Part shown: positions 19,542 through 27,533 of the stretch, piece after piece
Position numbering within the stretch: the first letter of the stretch is position 1
How the letters are laid out: every line of letters begins with the position of its first letter
Assembly (NCBI RefSeq): GCF_023100685.1
Contig: NZ_CP090064.1
Location: forward strand, 2,170,001-2,234,000
DNA: 64,000 bases
Source: Proteus vulgaris
GTDB taxonomy: Bacteria > Pseudomonadota > Gammaproteobacteria > Enterobacterales > Enterobacteriaceae
Direction of reading: 5' to 3'
Translations under genes and position numbers: made by a program
Notes under the pieces: generated by a model
Told to the model about the DNA's origin: nothing
Seen by the model: only the letters and a program-made list of their open reading frames with translations
Database searches by the model: none

Positions 19542-20324
19542 ATGATCAATGTTTTATTTGGAAATAAATGCAGAATATCTCATAAGATAGATCAGAAAAA
19601 ATCAGTAAAGATTGATGAAATTTCAAACTATCAAGCGTTGTTAAAAAATATTAATGATGCGAAAAATACATTTGCCACATTGAAATACAAAGAAAAACAG
19701 ATAGATATTAATCTTAAAGATGTAAGTCAAAGACTCGCAATTATGATGCTAGAAAGCACGGTAAAAGATTTAGACTCGCCAATAACTAAGAAGCTGACAC
19801 TAGAACAGATGATAGGAAAATGGGAACAAGAAGAAAGAGTTACGCTTATATCAGCCATAATTAATAGAGAGATTGATCATATTTTTGCTAAAAAAGGTAC
19901 ACGTTTAACAGATGAAAATCGAAAAAAAATATTCGATGAATTGAGCAAGGAATATCACATTGAAATAAATAGTAAATGTGCCCAAAGTTCCATTATTCAA
20001 TCACTATTACGTGATACTCAAGTAATGGAGAAAATATCATCACTAAAGATAGATGATATATTAAGAAATAATTTAGCTATTAAAACTCTTAATAATGAAT
20101 TATTAAAAATAGAAAACAATTCTCAAGAAAATAATAATACCATTAGTAATATTTCTAATGATAATAATATGATGATAAATATCGAGTATTCAAAAATAAA
20201 AGGAGATCTGTATAACGATTTGGCAAAAAGTGTTTATAACACATTGTTTTATAATGATAAAATCAAACCAATCTCTTTTGAAGATATCATTCAAAAAGTC
20301 AATTATTTAACATTAAAACAATGA
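19542..20324 (+). CDS. Hypothetical protein, unrecognised, 260 aa
   Basis: I do not recognise this protein. It is hydrophilic, rich in Lys/Asn/Ile/Glu, and reads as largely helical with coiled-coil-like stretches (~28-60 and ~95-135). It has no signal peptide, membrane span or known motif. A low-complexity Asn/Ser/Ile segment (~190-205) looks like a linker before a C-terminal segment of about 50 residues. Its A/T content is higher than that of its neighbours, suggesting recent acquisition. It stands alone: the MFS terminator is upstream, and the ridA promoter lies downstream with no terminator of its own beyond an A/T-only palindrome. An AGGA ribosome-binding site precedes the ATG, so it is probably a real gene. 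Confidence 0.6.
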   Translation: MINVLFGNKCRISHKIDQKKSVKIDEISNYQALLKNINDAKNTFATLKYKEKQIDINLKDVSQRLAIMMLESTVKDLDSPITKKLTLEQMIGKWEQEERVTLISAIINREIDHIFAKKGTRLTDENRKKIFDELSKEYHIEINSKCAQSSIIQSLLRDTQVMEKISSLKIDDILRNNLAIKTLNNELLKIENNSQENNNTISNISNDNNMMINIEYSKIKGDLYNDLAKSVYNTLFYNDKIKPISFEDIIQKVNYLTLKQ

Positions 20325-20390
20325 CAAGATCATAACCATTCTTTGATTTTTTTATAAAAAAAATTTATTGGCAAATAAGTAAATGAACTA

Positions 20391-20430
20391 TTGATCTAAC
20401 ATTAGACATTATGTATAAATAAGTATACAT
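20391..20430 (+). promoter_or_regulatory. Promoter with overlapping palindrome, ridA-like/dehydratase operon
   Basis: TTGATC (20391-20396), a 17-base spacer and TATAAA (20414-20419) make a good sigma-70 promoter. A perfect interrupted palindrome ATGTATA-AATAAG-TATACAT (20411-20430) covers the -10 hexamer and the expected start point, as a repressor operator would. No regulator gene is adjacent. Confidence 0.6.
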
Positions 20431-20462
20431 TTTATCTAACTTAAGTGAAATAGGAAAATACC

Positions 20463-20852
20463 ATGGCATCACATCTTACACTACAAAATATTGAAACCCT
20501 TGCCTCACCTGGTGGGCATTACTCTCATGTTGTTACTGCAAATAATATGTCATTTATTTCTGGACTATTGCCTTTAGATAAACAAGGAAATCCATTGGCA
20601 AACAAGCCAGTTGAAGTTCAAATCACACAAGTTCTTGAAAATTTAAATGCCTGTCTTCTCGGAATAAATGCAAAGAAAACCGATATTGCTCAAGTAAAAG
20701 TCTATGTGACTGATATTAATGAATGGCCCGTTGTTAATGAGCTATATGCAAAATGGATTGGCGAACATAGACCCGCAAGATTAGTCGCTGGCGTAAAAGA
20801 ATTACATTTTGGAAGCAAAATTGAAATTGAAGCCGTGGTGATCAAGGAGTAA
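20463..20852 (+). CDS. RidA family reactive-intermediate deaminase
   Basis: Small trimeric YjgF/YER057c/UK114 protein; family members hydrolyse 2-aminoacrylate and similar enamines/imines released by PLP dehydratases. Landmarks are the FISGLLPLD strand (~31-39), the ETQ-like EVQITQVLENLNACL helix (~51-65), R106 in HRPAR (the substrate-carboxylate arginine of RidA) and the terminal EIEAVV with its acidic residue. At 129 aa the length is typical. Only four bases separate it from the PLP dehydratase gene, matching biochemistry: the dehydratase makes the enamine and the RidA protein disarms it. It is probably a paralogue rather than the housekeeping ridA. Confidence 0.85.
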   Translation: MASHLTLQNIETLASPGGHYSHVVTANNMSFISGLLPLDKQGNPLANKPVEVQITQVLENLNACLLGINAKKTDIAQVKVYVTDINEWPVVNELYAKWIGEHRPARLVAGVKELHFGSKIEIEAVVIKE

Positions 20853-20856
20853 TCTT

Positions 20857-21825
20857 ATGAATAAGCTACCTATTCCTACCTATAAAGATGTTGCACAGGC
20901 CCATCAACGCATTTTGCCTTATCTTAATAAAACACCTATTTTAACTTCTCGTACTATTAATGCGCTAACCGGGGCGCAGTTTTATTTTAAATGTGAAAAC
21001 TTTCAGCGTATGGGCGCATTTAAATTTCGGGGGGCAATAAATGCGTTATCACAATTTACCACACAGCAACGTAAAATGGGTGTCGTGACTTTCTCATCAG
21101 GTAACCATGCACAAGCTATTGCTTTATCAGCAAAATTATTAAGTATTCCTGCAACAATTATCATGCCAGAAGATGCGCCAAAGGCTAAAATGGAAGCGAC
21201 AAAAGGCTATGGTGGTCGTGTGATCACCTATAACCGTTATACAGAAAATCGTGAAGAAATTGGCCAACATCTGGCACAAAAAGAAGGATTAACGTTAATT
21301 CCACCTTATGATCATCCTCATATTATTGCAGGGCAAGGTACTGCAGCAAAAGAGCTGTTTGATGAAGTTGGTGAATTAGATATGCTATTTGTTCCATTAG
21401 GTGGTGGTGGTTTACTTTCTGGCTCTTTATTATCAACCAAAGCCCTCTCACCAGATTGTAAAATATTTGGTGTTGAACCTTTAGCTGGAAATGACGGACA
21501 ACAATCATTACGCAAAGGCGAAATCATTCATATTGATACTCCGAAAACAATTGCAGATGGTGCGCAAACACAACATCTTGGTAATTATACTTTTGAGATT
21601 ATTCGTAACAATGTGGATGATATTTTAACTGCAACAGATGAAGAGTTAATTTCCACCATGCAGTTTTATGCCCAGCGAATGAAAATAATTGTAGAGCCAA
21701 CGGGATGTTTAAGTTTAGCGGCAGCTCGTCAATTTAGTGATAAATTAAAAGGTAAGAAAATCGGAATTATTATCAGCGGTGGTAATGTCGATATCGCACA
21801 ATATGGTCGTTTTTTAGCACAATAA
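20857..21825 (+). CDS. PLP-dependent threonine/serine dehydratase family enzyme
   Basis: Fold-type II PLP enzyme of 322 aa (catabolic threonine dehydratase / serine racemase / threo-3-hydroxyaspartate dehydratase group). K56 in FKFRGAINALS is the Schiff-base lysine, SGNHAQAIA (~83) binds the substrate carboxylate, and PLGGGGLLSG (~185) is the phosphate-binding glycine loop. It has no C-terminal ACT domain, so it is a catabolic rather than isoleucine-feedback-regulated type. Its ribosome-binding site AAGGAG overlaps the end of the RidA-family gene. The exact amino-acid substrate (Thr, Ser or 3-hydroxyaspartate) is not decidable from sequence. Confidence 0.85.
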   Translation: MNKLPIPTYKDVAQAHQRILPYLNKTPILTSRTINALTGAQFYFKCENFQRMGAFKFRGAINALSQFTTQQRKMGVVTFSSGNHAQAIALSAKLLSIPATIIMPEDAPKAKMEATKGYGGRVITYNRYTENREEIGQHLAQKEGLTLIPPYDHPHIIAGQGTAAKELFDEVGELDMLFVPLGGGGLLSGSLLSTKALSPDCKIFGVEPLAGNDGQQSLRKGEIIHIDTPKTIADGAQTQHLGNYTFEIIRNNVDDILTATDEELISTMQFYAQRMKIIVEPTGCLSLAAARQFSDKLKGKKIGIIISGGNVDIAQYGRFLAQ

Positions 21826-21841
21826 AAAGATGTTATTAACA

Positions 21842-21880
21842 ATTAAAAAAAAGCAGTATGGATTATTTTTCATACTGCTT
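21842..21880 (-). terminator. Intrinsic terminator of the tct/dha-like operon
   Basis: A perfect 10-bp stem AAGCAGTATG / CATACTGCTT with a 10-base loop is followed, on the minus strand, by eight T residues. It lies 61 bases beyond the aldolase stop and also sits just after the convergent dehydratase gene. Confidence 0.85.
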
Positions 21881-21941
21881 AAAATCATCAATATATTGCC
21901 ACTCAATTAAGATAACGAAGATGTTTTTTGCTTAGTCTCTT

Positions 21942-22853
21942 TTAATTAAGTGAAAAAGTGATCCCTGCTTCTTTACACAATTGCGTTAAACTCTCTTTTA
22001 ATTGTTGATTTTCTTCAGGTAATAAATCGAGTTGTGGTAAACGCATATGACCGCCATCTAAACCACGCATGGTTAATGCTGATTTAAATATTGCCATATT
22101 TGCACCTGATTTGAGTGCATCACTAAATTTCACACAAAATTGTTGCCAGTGTTTTGCTTCTTGATGATCACCTGCAATATAGGCTTTATACATATTCACA
22201 AATGGTTCAGGGAATACACAAGCACAACCTGAAACAGTACCATCACAACCTGCATCTAATAGGCCTAGGAATAATTTATCGTAGCCATGAAGCACTGAAA
22301 AATTATCAGCTACAGCAAGGTAACTTAATGTTGTATTGTTATCAGCAAAACTGTATTTAATCCCAATCACATTTTTACACTGTTGTTGTACTTTTGCCGC
22401 TAATTCAGGCTTGATATTATTTGCCGCACATTGTGGTATGTTATACAGATAAACAGGGAAATTATCCGGCACACTGTTTGCCACCGTCACAAAATAATTT
22501 TCTAATTCTCTGTCTGTCGCACCAAAAAATTGTGGTGTCACCACACCAATACCATCAGCGCCAATTTCAACGGCATGTTTCGCTAATTCAATGGTTTCGG
22601 TTAATGTCATTGCGCCAACATGAATAAAAACGGGTAAGCGTTTATTGGCTGTTTCGACAACAGTTTTTGCAACACTTTTACGCTCTGAAGCTGATAAACG
22701 TAGCATCTCTCCCGTAGTGCCACAAGGATAGAGGCAATCAACACCTTGAGTGACTAACATGTCTGTTAATGTAGATAACGCATTAATATCCACTTGATCG
22801 TTCGAATCAAACGGAGTAACCATTGCCACTGTAACGCCAAATAATTTTTTCAT
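21942..22853 (-). CDS. DapA-family aldolase/synthase (dihydrodipicolinate synthase-like)
   Basis: Class I Schiff-base TIM-barrel lyase of the DHDPS/N-acetylneuraminate lyase superfamily. K166 in VIGIKYS is the Schiff-base lysine, Y137 in YLYNIP the catalytic tyrosine, and GTTGE (45-49) the pyruvate-carboxylate loop. The superfamily condenses or cleaves pyruvate with an aldehyde or processes 2-keto-3-deoxy acids. The arginine typical of true DHDPS around residue 138 is absent and the context is catabolic, so it is probably an aldolase or dehydratase rather than a lysine-pathway enzyme. It is the last gene of the tct/dha-like operon, 18 bases after the DhaL-like gene. Substrate unknown. Confidence 0.8.
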   Translation of the reverse strand: MKKLFGVTVAMVTPFDSNDQVDINALSTLTDMLVTQGVDCLYPCGTTGEMLRLSASERKSVAKTVVETANKRLPVFIHVGAMTLTETIELAKHAVEIGADGIGVVTPQFFGATDRELENYFVTVANSVPDNFPVYLYNIPQCAANNIKPELAAKVQQQCKNVIGIKYSFADNNTTLSYLAVADNFSVLHGYDKLFLGLLDAGCDGTVSGCACVFPEPFVNMYKAYIAGDHQEAKHWQQFCVKFSDALKSGANMAIFKSALTMRGLDGGHMRLPQLDLLPEENQQLKESLTQLCKEAGITFSLN

Positions 22854-22871
22854 ATTAAGACCTTTATTAAA

Positions 22872-23477
22872 TCAGATTGCTTCAACAATAACTTTAATTG
22901 CCAACATGCCAGGATCATCTAAACCAATAGATTTTTCTGGAAACATACGCGCTCGACCTAATAAATTAGGTTTTTGACGAAATTCAGTAAGCGTATTATC
23001 AATACTGAATAAGGCTGCCGCTTTTAATTCCGATAGAGATAAAACAGGTTTTAGCGCTTCAGATAATTGGTAAATAATATCAAGTACCGATTTTTGCCCT
23101 AACTCCCCTTTTCCTCTCGCCATCATGCTTTGATACGCGACAGTTAAAAGTGGTGAAATATCGGCGGGGGCTATTTCTTGCAGTTGATTTTCTTTGCAAT
23201 ATTTCGCCATTGCCATAAAAGCAGTCGCTTGCAACGTACCAAAAGAAGAAGCGCAGGCTTTTTGTAGTGATTTACTGCATTGAAAAAGTGATTTACTTAA
23301 ATCGTCAGGCCAATCTTGTGCATCATCTGCAATTTGCCGCCACCCTTTTTGCATGGTGATCCCTAAATCACCATCACCTAAACGACTATCAGCTTCACAC
23401 AACATTGACTGTGATTGCTCACAAGCAATAGCAATACGTGCAACGCCTTGTTTTAGCATATCAAGAGTGATATTCAT
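22872..23477 (-). CDS. DhaL-like kinase subunit (nucleotide-binding)
   Basis: DhaL-domain protein of the dihydroxyacetone kinase family that holds the nucleotide. D30, D35 and D37 (ADSRLGDGDLGITM) coincide with the Mg-binding aspartates of E. coli DhaL as I recall them. The motif reads GDGDLG rather than GDADHG of PTS-type DhaL and is closer to ATP-type kinases; no DhaM gene is present. The frame opens at 23501, but the ATG at 23477, preceded by GGAG and two bases after the dhaK-like stop, is the natural start; the product is then 201 aa. It probably phosphorylates a ketotriose/tetrose or other keto-compound bound by the adjacent DhaK-like subunit. Confidence 0.82.
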   Translation of the reverse strand: MNITLDMLKQGVARIAIACEQSQSMLCEADSRLGDGDLGITMQKGWRQIADDAQDWPDDLSKSLFQCSKSLQKACASSFGTLQATAFMAMAKYCKENQLQEIAPADISPLLTVAYQSMMARGKGELGQKSVLDIIYQLSEALKPVLSLSELKAAALFSIDNTLTEFRQKPNLLGRARMFPEKSIGLDDPGMLAIKVIVEAI

Positions 23478-23479
23478 CG

Positions 23480-24475
23480 CTAGACTCTCCAAAATGCACA
23501 ATAAGCCGGTGCATTCATTAAAGCTTCGAGTTCATCATCTAATTTACACAACGTTAAACTTACCCCCGTCATTTCCATTGATGTAGCATAACGGCCGACT
23601 AATGGATGAATAATCGTAGCACCTGTTTTTTCAATAAGCTGTGCAACTTTGTTATATAGAATGTAGAGCTCTTCAAGAGGTGTTGCGCCTAATGAATTGA
23701 CTAACACTGAAACCTTATCATTTGCTTTGAATGATAATTCAGCTTGCAGACGATCGAACATTTCTTGGGCAATTTCATCAGCGCTGCGTAACTTATCACG
23801 CCAAATTCCCGGTTCACCGTGAATTCCCATGCCCATTTCCATTTCATCCTCACCAATTTCAAAGGTAGGATGTCCTACCGCTGGTAAGGTACAAGATGTT
23901 AACGCACAACCAATCGTTCGGGTATTCTCCATGGTTTTTTGAGCAATACGTGTTACTTCATCAAGTGATGCCCCTTCTTCTGCTTTGGCGCCCGCCATTT
24001 TAAAACCATAAACCATCCCAGCTACACCACGGCGTTTATGCGCCTCTTCAGGCTTTGCTGAAGCAACATCATCCGTAGCTAATACCGTTGTGCAACGAAT
24101 ATTATCTTCAAAATCAACCGTTTCAGTTGCCATATCAAAATTCATTACATCGCCACCGTAATTGCCATAAAGTAGCAATACGCCTAAGCCGCTATTTGCT
24201 TCACGAATAGTATCGGCCATTAAATCCGCTGAAGGTGAAGCAAAAACATCTCCCACAGCAGCTGCATCTAATAAACCTTTACCGACATATCCTGTGAATA
24301 CTGGCAAATGGCCAGAGCCTCCGCCTGTTACAATACCCACTTTCGGCTTATCTGCTTTTTTTGAACGAGCAATCAATCTTGGCTGCGGTTGTCGATAAAT
24401 ATGGCTATGTGCAAGACATAAACCGGCTAATGTTTCATCGACATAATTTTCTGGCTTATTTAATATTTTTTTCAT
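23480..24475 (-). CDS. DhaK-like kinase subunit (substrate-binding)
   Basis: DhaK-domain protein (331 aa) that binds the carbonyl substrate covalently. H56 (GGGSGH), D109 (NYGGDVMNFD) and H219 (GMGIHGEPG) match the three active-site residues of E. coli DhaK (H56, D109, H218). The substrate loop reads GGGSGHLPVFTGYVGKG, where canonical DhaK has GGGSGHEP, so the substrate may not be dihydroxyacetone itself; related kinases act on erythrulose and other ketoses. It overlaps functionally with the DhaL-like gene two bases downstream. It follows tctA after 138 bases containing a small hairpin. Confidence 0.85.
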   Translation of the reverse strand: MKKILNKPENYVDETLAGLCLAHSHIYRQPQPRLIARSKKADKPKVGIVTGGGSGHLPVFTGYVGKGLLDAAAVGDVFASPSADLMADTIREANSGLGVLLLYGNYGGDVMNFDMATETVDFEDNIRCTTVLATDDVASAKPEEAHKRRGVAGMVYGFKMAGAKAEEGASLDEVTRIAQKTMENTRTIGCALTSCTLPAVGHPTFEIGEDEMEMGMGIHGEPGIWRDKLRSADEIAQEMFDRLQAELSFKANDKVSVLVNSLGATPLEELYILYNKVAQLIEKTGATIIHPLVGRYATSMEMTGVSLTLCKLDDELEALMNAPAYCAFWRV

Positions 24476-24613
24476 TCGATCACCCGATATTTTTATTTAT
24501 CTGCTGATTTCTAACATCTTAAAAAACGTTATTTTGTTTATTTAAAATGAGCTTTCCCTGATACTTAAAAAGTATCTTTATATTTAATTTATTTGGTATA
24601 AAAACGAGATGCG
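24476..24613 (-). other. Gap between tctA-like and dhaK-like genes with small hairpin
   Basis: The 138-base AT-rich gap contains GATACTT-AAA-AAGTATC (24560-24576). Its T-rich tail is on the plus side, so it is not an obvious terminator for this minus-strand operon; it may be an RNA processing or stability element, or an operator for a second promoter before the kinase genes. Confidence 0.35.
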
Positions 24614-26104
24614 TTATTTAGCTTTCAATGCACCTCTAATTTGCATAATAACAATGAGAAAAAATGCACTGGCTAATACCATCGAAATAGGTCTATTAAC
24701 AAAATTAATAAAATCACCATCAGATTTCATTAATGATGAGAGTAAGTTTTTTTCTAACATAGGCCCTAATATCATGCCTAAAATAATTGGCGAGATTGGG
24801 AATTTTCGTTCTTGAAGGAAATAGCCAATAACACCCATAACTAACATAACCACAATAGAAGACATCGTATTTGTGATTGCATATGAGCCAACGATACTAA
24901 ATAGAATGATTGCTGGGTAAATAATCGCATTATCGATAGCAACAATTTTTTTCAATAAATTGACAACAATAAAAGCAATCGGCAGTAAAATAAGATTAGC
25001 AATAAAAAAGATAATAAAGACAGCATACAATTTATCGGGATTAAATAAGAATAGCGTTGGTCCCGGTTGCATATCTTTCATATATAGTACACCGATAATA
25101 ATTGCAGCCGCAGAATCACCGGGAATACCAAAGACTAGAGATGGGATCCAACTTCCGGCTAAGCTTGCATTATTACTCGCTGATGCATCAACAATACCTT
25201 CCTCAGAGCCATGACCATATTTCTCTGGTTTTTTAGAGAGTTTCTTTGAAACAGCATAAGAGATCCACGCGGCAATATCGGCTCCAGCACCAGGTAAAGC
25301 ACCAATTAATGTTCCTATTATTCCGCTACGGAAAATACCGCCCTTACGTTGACGAACAACACCCCCCACACCTTTAAAGATATTGTAAGAGTTATTTTCC
25401 ACATTCACTTCTGTTAGTGTAATTTGCTTTTCTTTCCAACGTTCAACGTAATATTTGATAGCACCAGAAATAGCAAATAGCCCTATCATTGCTGGAATAA
25501 AGCTGACACCTTGCATTAAAGAAACTTCACCGAAAGTAAAGCGGGCTTGACCTGTAAACTCATCATAACCAATGGTGGCTAATGCAATACCAAAGAACAG
25601 AGCTAATAAGCTTTTTCTAATATGAGAGCCGGAAACAATAGTTGCACAACTTAAACCGATTAGAGACAACCACATATATTCGTAAGAGCTAAATTTTAAA
25701 GCAAATTCAGCTAATATTGGTGCTGTTGAGGCTAATATAATCGTACCAATTACGCCACCAATCACAGAGCTGGTTAATGACATACCCAATACACGATTTG
25801 TTTTACCTTCTTTAACTAAGGAATGTGCATCATTGGTATAAGCTGCCGATGCAGGTGTACCCGGAATATTTAATAAGGCTCCGGGAATATCCCCTGCAAA
25901 TATAGATGATGCTCCAACGGAGATCATTAAGGCTAAAGCAGGAATGGGTTCAAGAAAAAAAGTAAACGGTACCATTAATGCAATAGCCATTGTTGATGTT
26001 AATCCGGGAATTGCACCAACAAATAAGCCAAATAAACAGGCTCCAATAACGACAAGAATTGTTGTGTAATCAATATAAGCAAGTGCGCTAATTAATATAT
26101 CCAT
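24614..26104 (-). CDS. Tripartite tricarboxylate transporter large permease (TctA family)
   Basis: Large membrane subunit of a TTT-family secondary transporter, 496 aa with about 11-12 spans. The N-terminal signature GLFVGAIPGLTSTMAIALMVPFTFFLEPIPALALMISVGASSIFAGDIPGALLNIPGTP (~26-83) is the TctA motif region, and a second inverted copy appears around GALPGAGADIAAWISYAVSKKLSK (~267-290). With the TctB and TctC partners just upstream it would import a carboxylate (tri-/dicarboxylates, sugar acids and other acids are known for the family). Substrate unknown. Confidence 0.9.
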   Translation of the reverse strand: MDILISALAYIDYTTILVVIGACLFGLFVGAIPGLTSTMAIALMVPFTFFLEPIPALALMISVGASSIFAGDIPGALLNIPGTPASAAYTNDAHSLVKEGKTNRVLGMSLTSSVIGGVIGTIILASTAPILAEFALKFSSYEYMWLSLIGLSCATIVSGSHIRKSLLALFFGIALATIGYDEFTGQARFTFGEVSLMQGVSFIPAMIGLFAISGAIKYYVERWKEKQITLTEVNVENNSYNIFKGVGGVVRQRKGGIFRSGIIGTLIGALPGAGADIAAWISYAVSKKLSKKPEKYGHGSEEGIVDASASNNASLAGSWIPSLVFGIPGDSAAAIIIGVLYMKDMQPGPTLFLFNPDKLYAVFIIFFIANLILLPIAFIVVNLLKKIVAIDNAIIYPAIILFSIVGSYAITNTMSSIVVMLVMGVIGYFLQERKFPISPIILGMILGPMLEKNLLSSLMKSDGDFINFVNRPISMVLASAFFLIVIMQIRGALKAK

Positions 26105-26119
26105 ACTGTTGTTCTCTAT

Positions 26120-26557
26120 TTATGAAAATAGCTGAGGCAGCGGTACTAACAGTACAGCGGTAAATAAGTAATACACACCTAACACCACTCCTGCTGAAAT
26201 AATAAAACTATATATAGATTTTACTGTTGCATATTTCATCATTAATGGTGCTGTAATAATTAATCCGGTTAAAATAAATCCTAAATAATCAGATGCAAGC
26301 ACATAAAAAAGAATAATACTGATAATTAATAAGACAAATTTTATTTCATGCCACGTCACTAATGGAATGTCACTTTCTTGTTTACGTGAAAATATATCTA
26401 TTAATGAAAATAGGATCATGCCACCGCCAATAATAGAAGGCATAAACGCAGCACCATATTCACTAAAATCGCCTAATGAATATGCACTATAAACAATAAG
26501 GAATAAACCAAAGCAACAAAATATGAGCGATAGAATATGACGATTTAGCATAGGCAT
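26120..26557 (-). CDS. Tripartite tricarboxylate transporter small permease (TctB family)
   Basis: Small four-span membrane subunit of a TTT transporter, 145 aa; hydrophobic segments at roughly 8-26, 36-53, 70-88 and 112-138 fit the TctB layout. It lies between tctC and tctA. The ATG at 26557 directly abuts the T-run of a terminator-like hairpin and has no visible Shine-Dalgarno sequence; a second ATG two codons later is an alternative start. Expression therefore probably depends on read-through or coupling from tctC. Confidence 0.82.
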   Translation of the reverse strand: MPMLNRHILSLIFCCFGLFLIVYSAYSLGDFSEYGAAFMPSIIGGGMILFSLIDIFSRKQESDIPLVTWHEIKFVLLIISIILFYVLASDYLGFILTGLIITAPLMMKYATVKSIYSFIISAGVVLGVYYLFTAVLLVPLPQLFS

Positions 26558-26581
26558 AAAAACGGCTGTTGCTCAGCCGTT
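26558..26581 (-). terminator. Terminator-like hairpin between tctC and tctB
   Basis: A perfect 8-bp GC-rich stem AACGGCTG / CAGCCGTT with a five-base loop is followed on the minus strand by TTTTT, ending at the tctB start codon. It lies inside an operon, so it should attenuate transcription or protect the tctC message, leaving the binding protein in excess over the permease. Confidence 0.75.
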
Positions 26582-26588
26582 CCCTCAG

Positions 26589-27533
26589 TTATTTCTTTAT
26601 AATTTCGCCAAACTTTTTATCTTCATTGGCCATAAATTGAGTGGCATCATCGCCATATAACTCGATAACTTCAAAGCCTTGTTTATTTGCAAATTCGGCT
26701 AATTCACCAGAGGCATATACTTTTTTCATGGCTGCGGTAAGTTTATCTTGTACTTCTTTATCAAGACCTTTAGGGGCAACTAACATATTCCACGCTTGCA
26801 GATCCCAATTATAAGCTGTAGCTTCTTTGAATAAGGGTACATCTGGGTAGAAAGCCGACTTTTCATTGGACATAATGGCCATATGTTTTACTAATCCCGC
26901 TTTTACCATACTATCGGCTTCACCTAATGAAGATGTCACTATATCAACACCCCCTGATGCTAATTCTTGTAACGCCGCACTCGCACCTTGAGAAGGAATA
27001 AAGCGAATAGCATTATCTGGTAATCCAGCTGCACGCAACATACCAATAGTATTCAGATGCCAAATTGAATTTAAGCCACTGCCTGATGCTTTTAATTTAC
27101 CTGGATTTGCTTTCGCATAATCAATAATTTCCTGTGCATTTTTAAATGGCGAAGATTTTCCAACTTGCAATCCACCATAAATAACGGCAAGACGTGTAAT
27201 CGGTGTGTAATCTTGATATGTTAAATTCGTCATTCCCTGATGATGCATCATGGTAATTTCAACTGTTGCAATTCCTAATGTGTAGCCATCAGGTTTTGCA
27301 TTTTTAATGGCATCATGACCTACAACACCACTGCCGCCAGTTTTATTGACTACATTAACAGTAACGCCTAATTCTTCTTGTAGTCCTTTTGCTGCTAAGC
27401 GTGCAACCGTATCGGTATTACCACCTGCAGCCCAAGGAACAACAATAGTAATCGGTTTTTCAGGGTATTGCGCGAAAGCCGGAAGTGTAAAAATGGAACT
27501 GCATAGGGTAAATGCCAGAAGTGTTTTTTTCAT
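26589..27533 (-). CDS. Tripartite tricarboxylate transporter substrate-binding protein (TctC/Bug family)
   Basis: Periplasmic solute-binding protein. A Sec signal peptide is clear (MKKTLLAFTLCSSIFTLPAFA, cleavage before QYPEKP), followed by the Bug-family opening PITIVVPWAAGGNTDTVARLAAKGLQEELG and the VVNKTGGSGVVG pyrophosphate-like loop. The ATG at 27533 is chosen over an upstream in-frame GTG: it has AAGG eight bases upstream and overlaps the preceding stop in TAATG, implying translational coupling to the DeoR-PfkB gene. The product is 314 aa, typical for Bug proteins, which bind carboxylates through two bridging waters. Confidence 0.9.
   Translation of the reverse strand: MKKTLLAFTLCSSIFTLPAFAQYPEKPITIVVPWAAGGNTDTVARLAAKGLQEELGVTVNVVNKTGGSGVVGHDAIKNAKPDGYTLGIATVEITMMHHQGMTNLTYQDYTPITRLAVIYGGLQVGKSSPFKNAQEIIDYAKANPGKLKASGSGLNSIWHLNTIGMLRAAGLPDNAIRFIPSQGASAALQELASGGVDIVTSSLGEADSMVKAGLVKHMAIMSNEKSAFYPDVPLFKEATAYNWDLQAWNMLVAPKGLDKEVQDKLTAAMKKVYASGELAEFANKQGFEVIELYGDDATQFMANEDKKFGEIIKK

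Noticed and set aside
20340..20372. T-run/A-run palindrome after the 260-residue gene as a terminator
   Set aside because: A/T only, no GC stem; too likely by chance at this composition.
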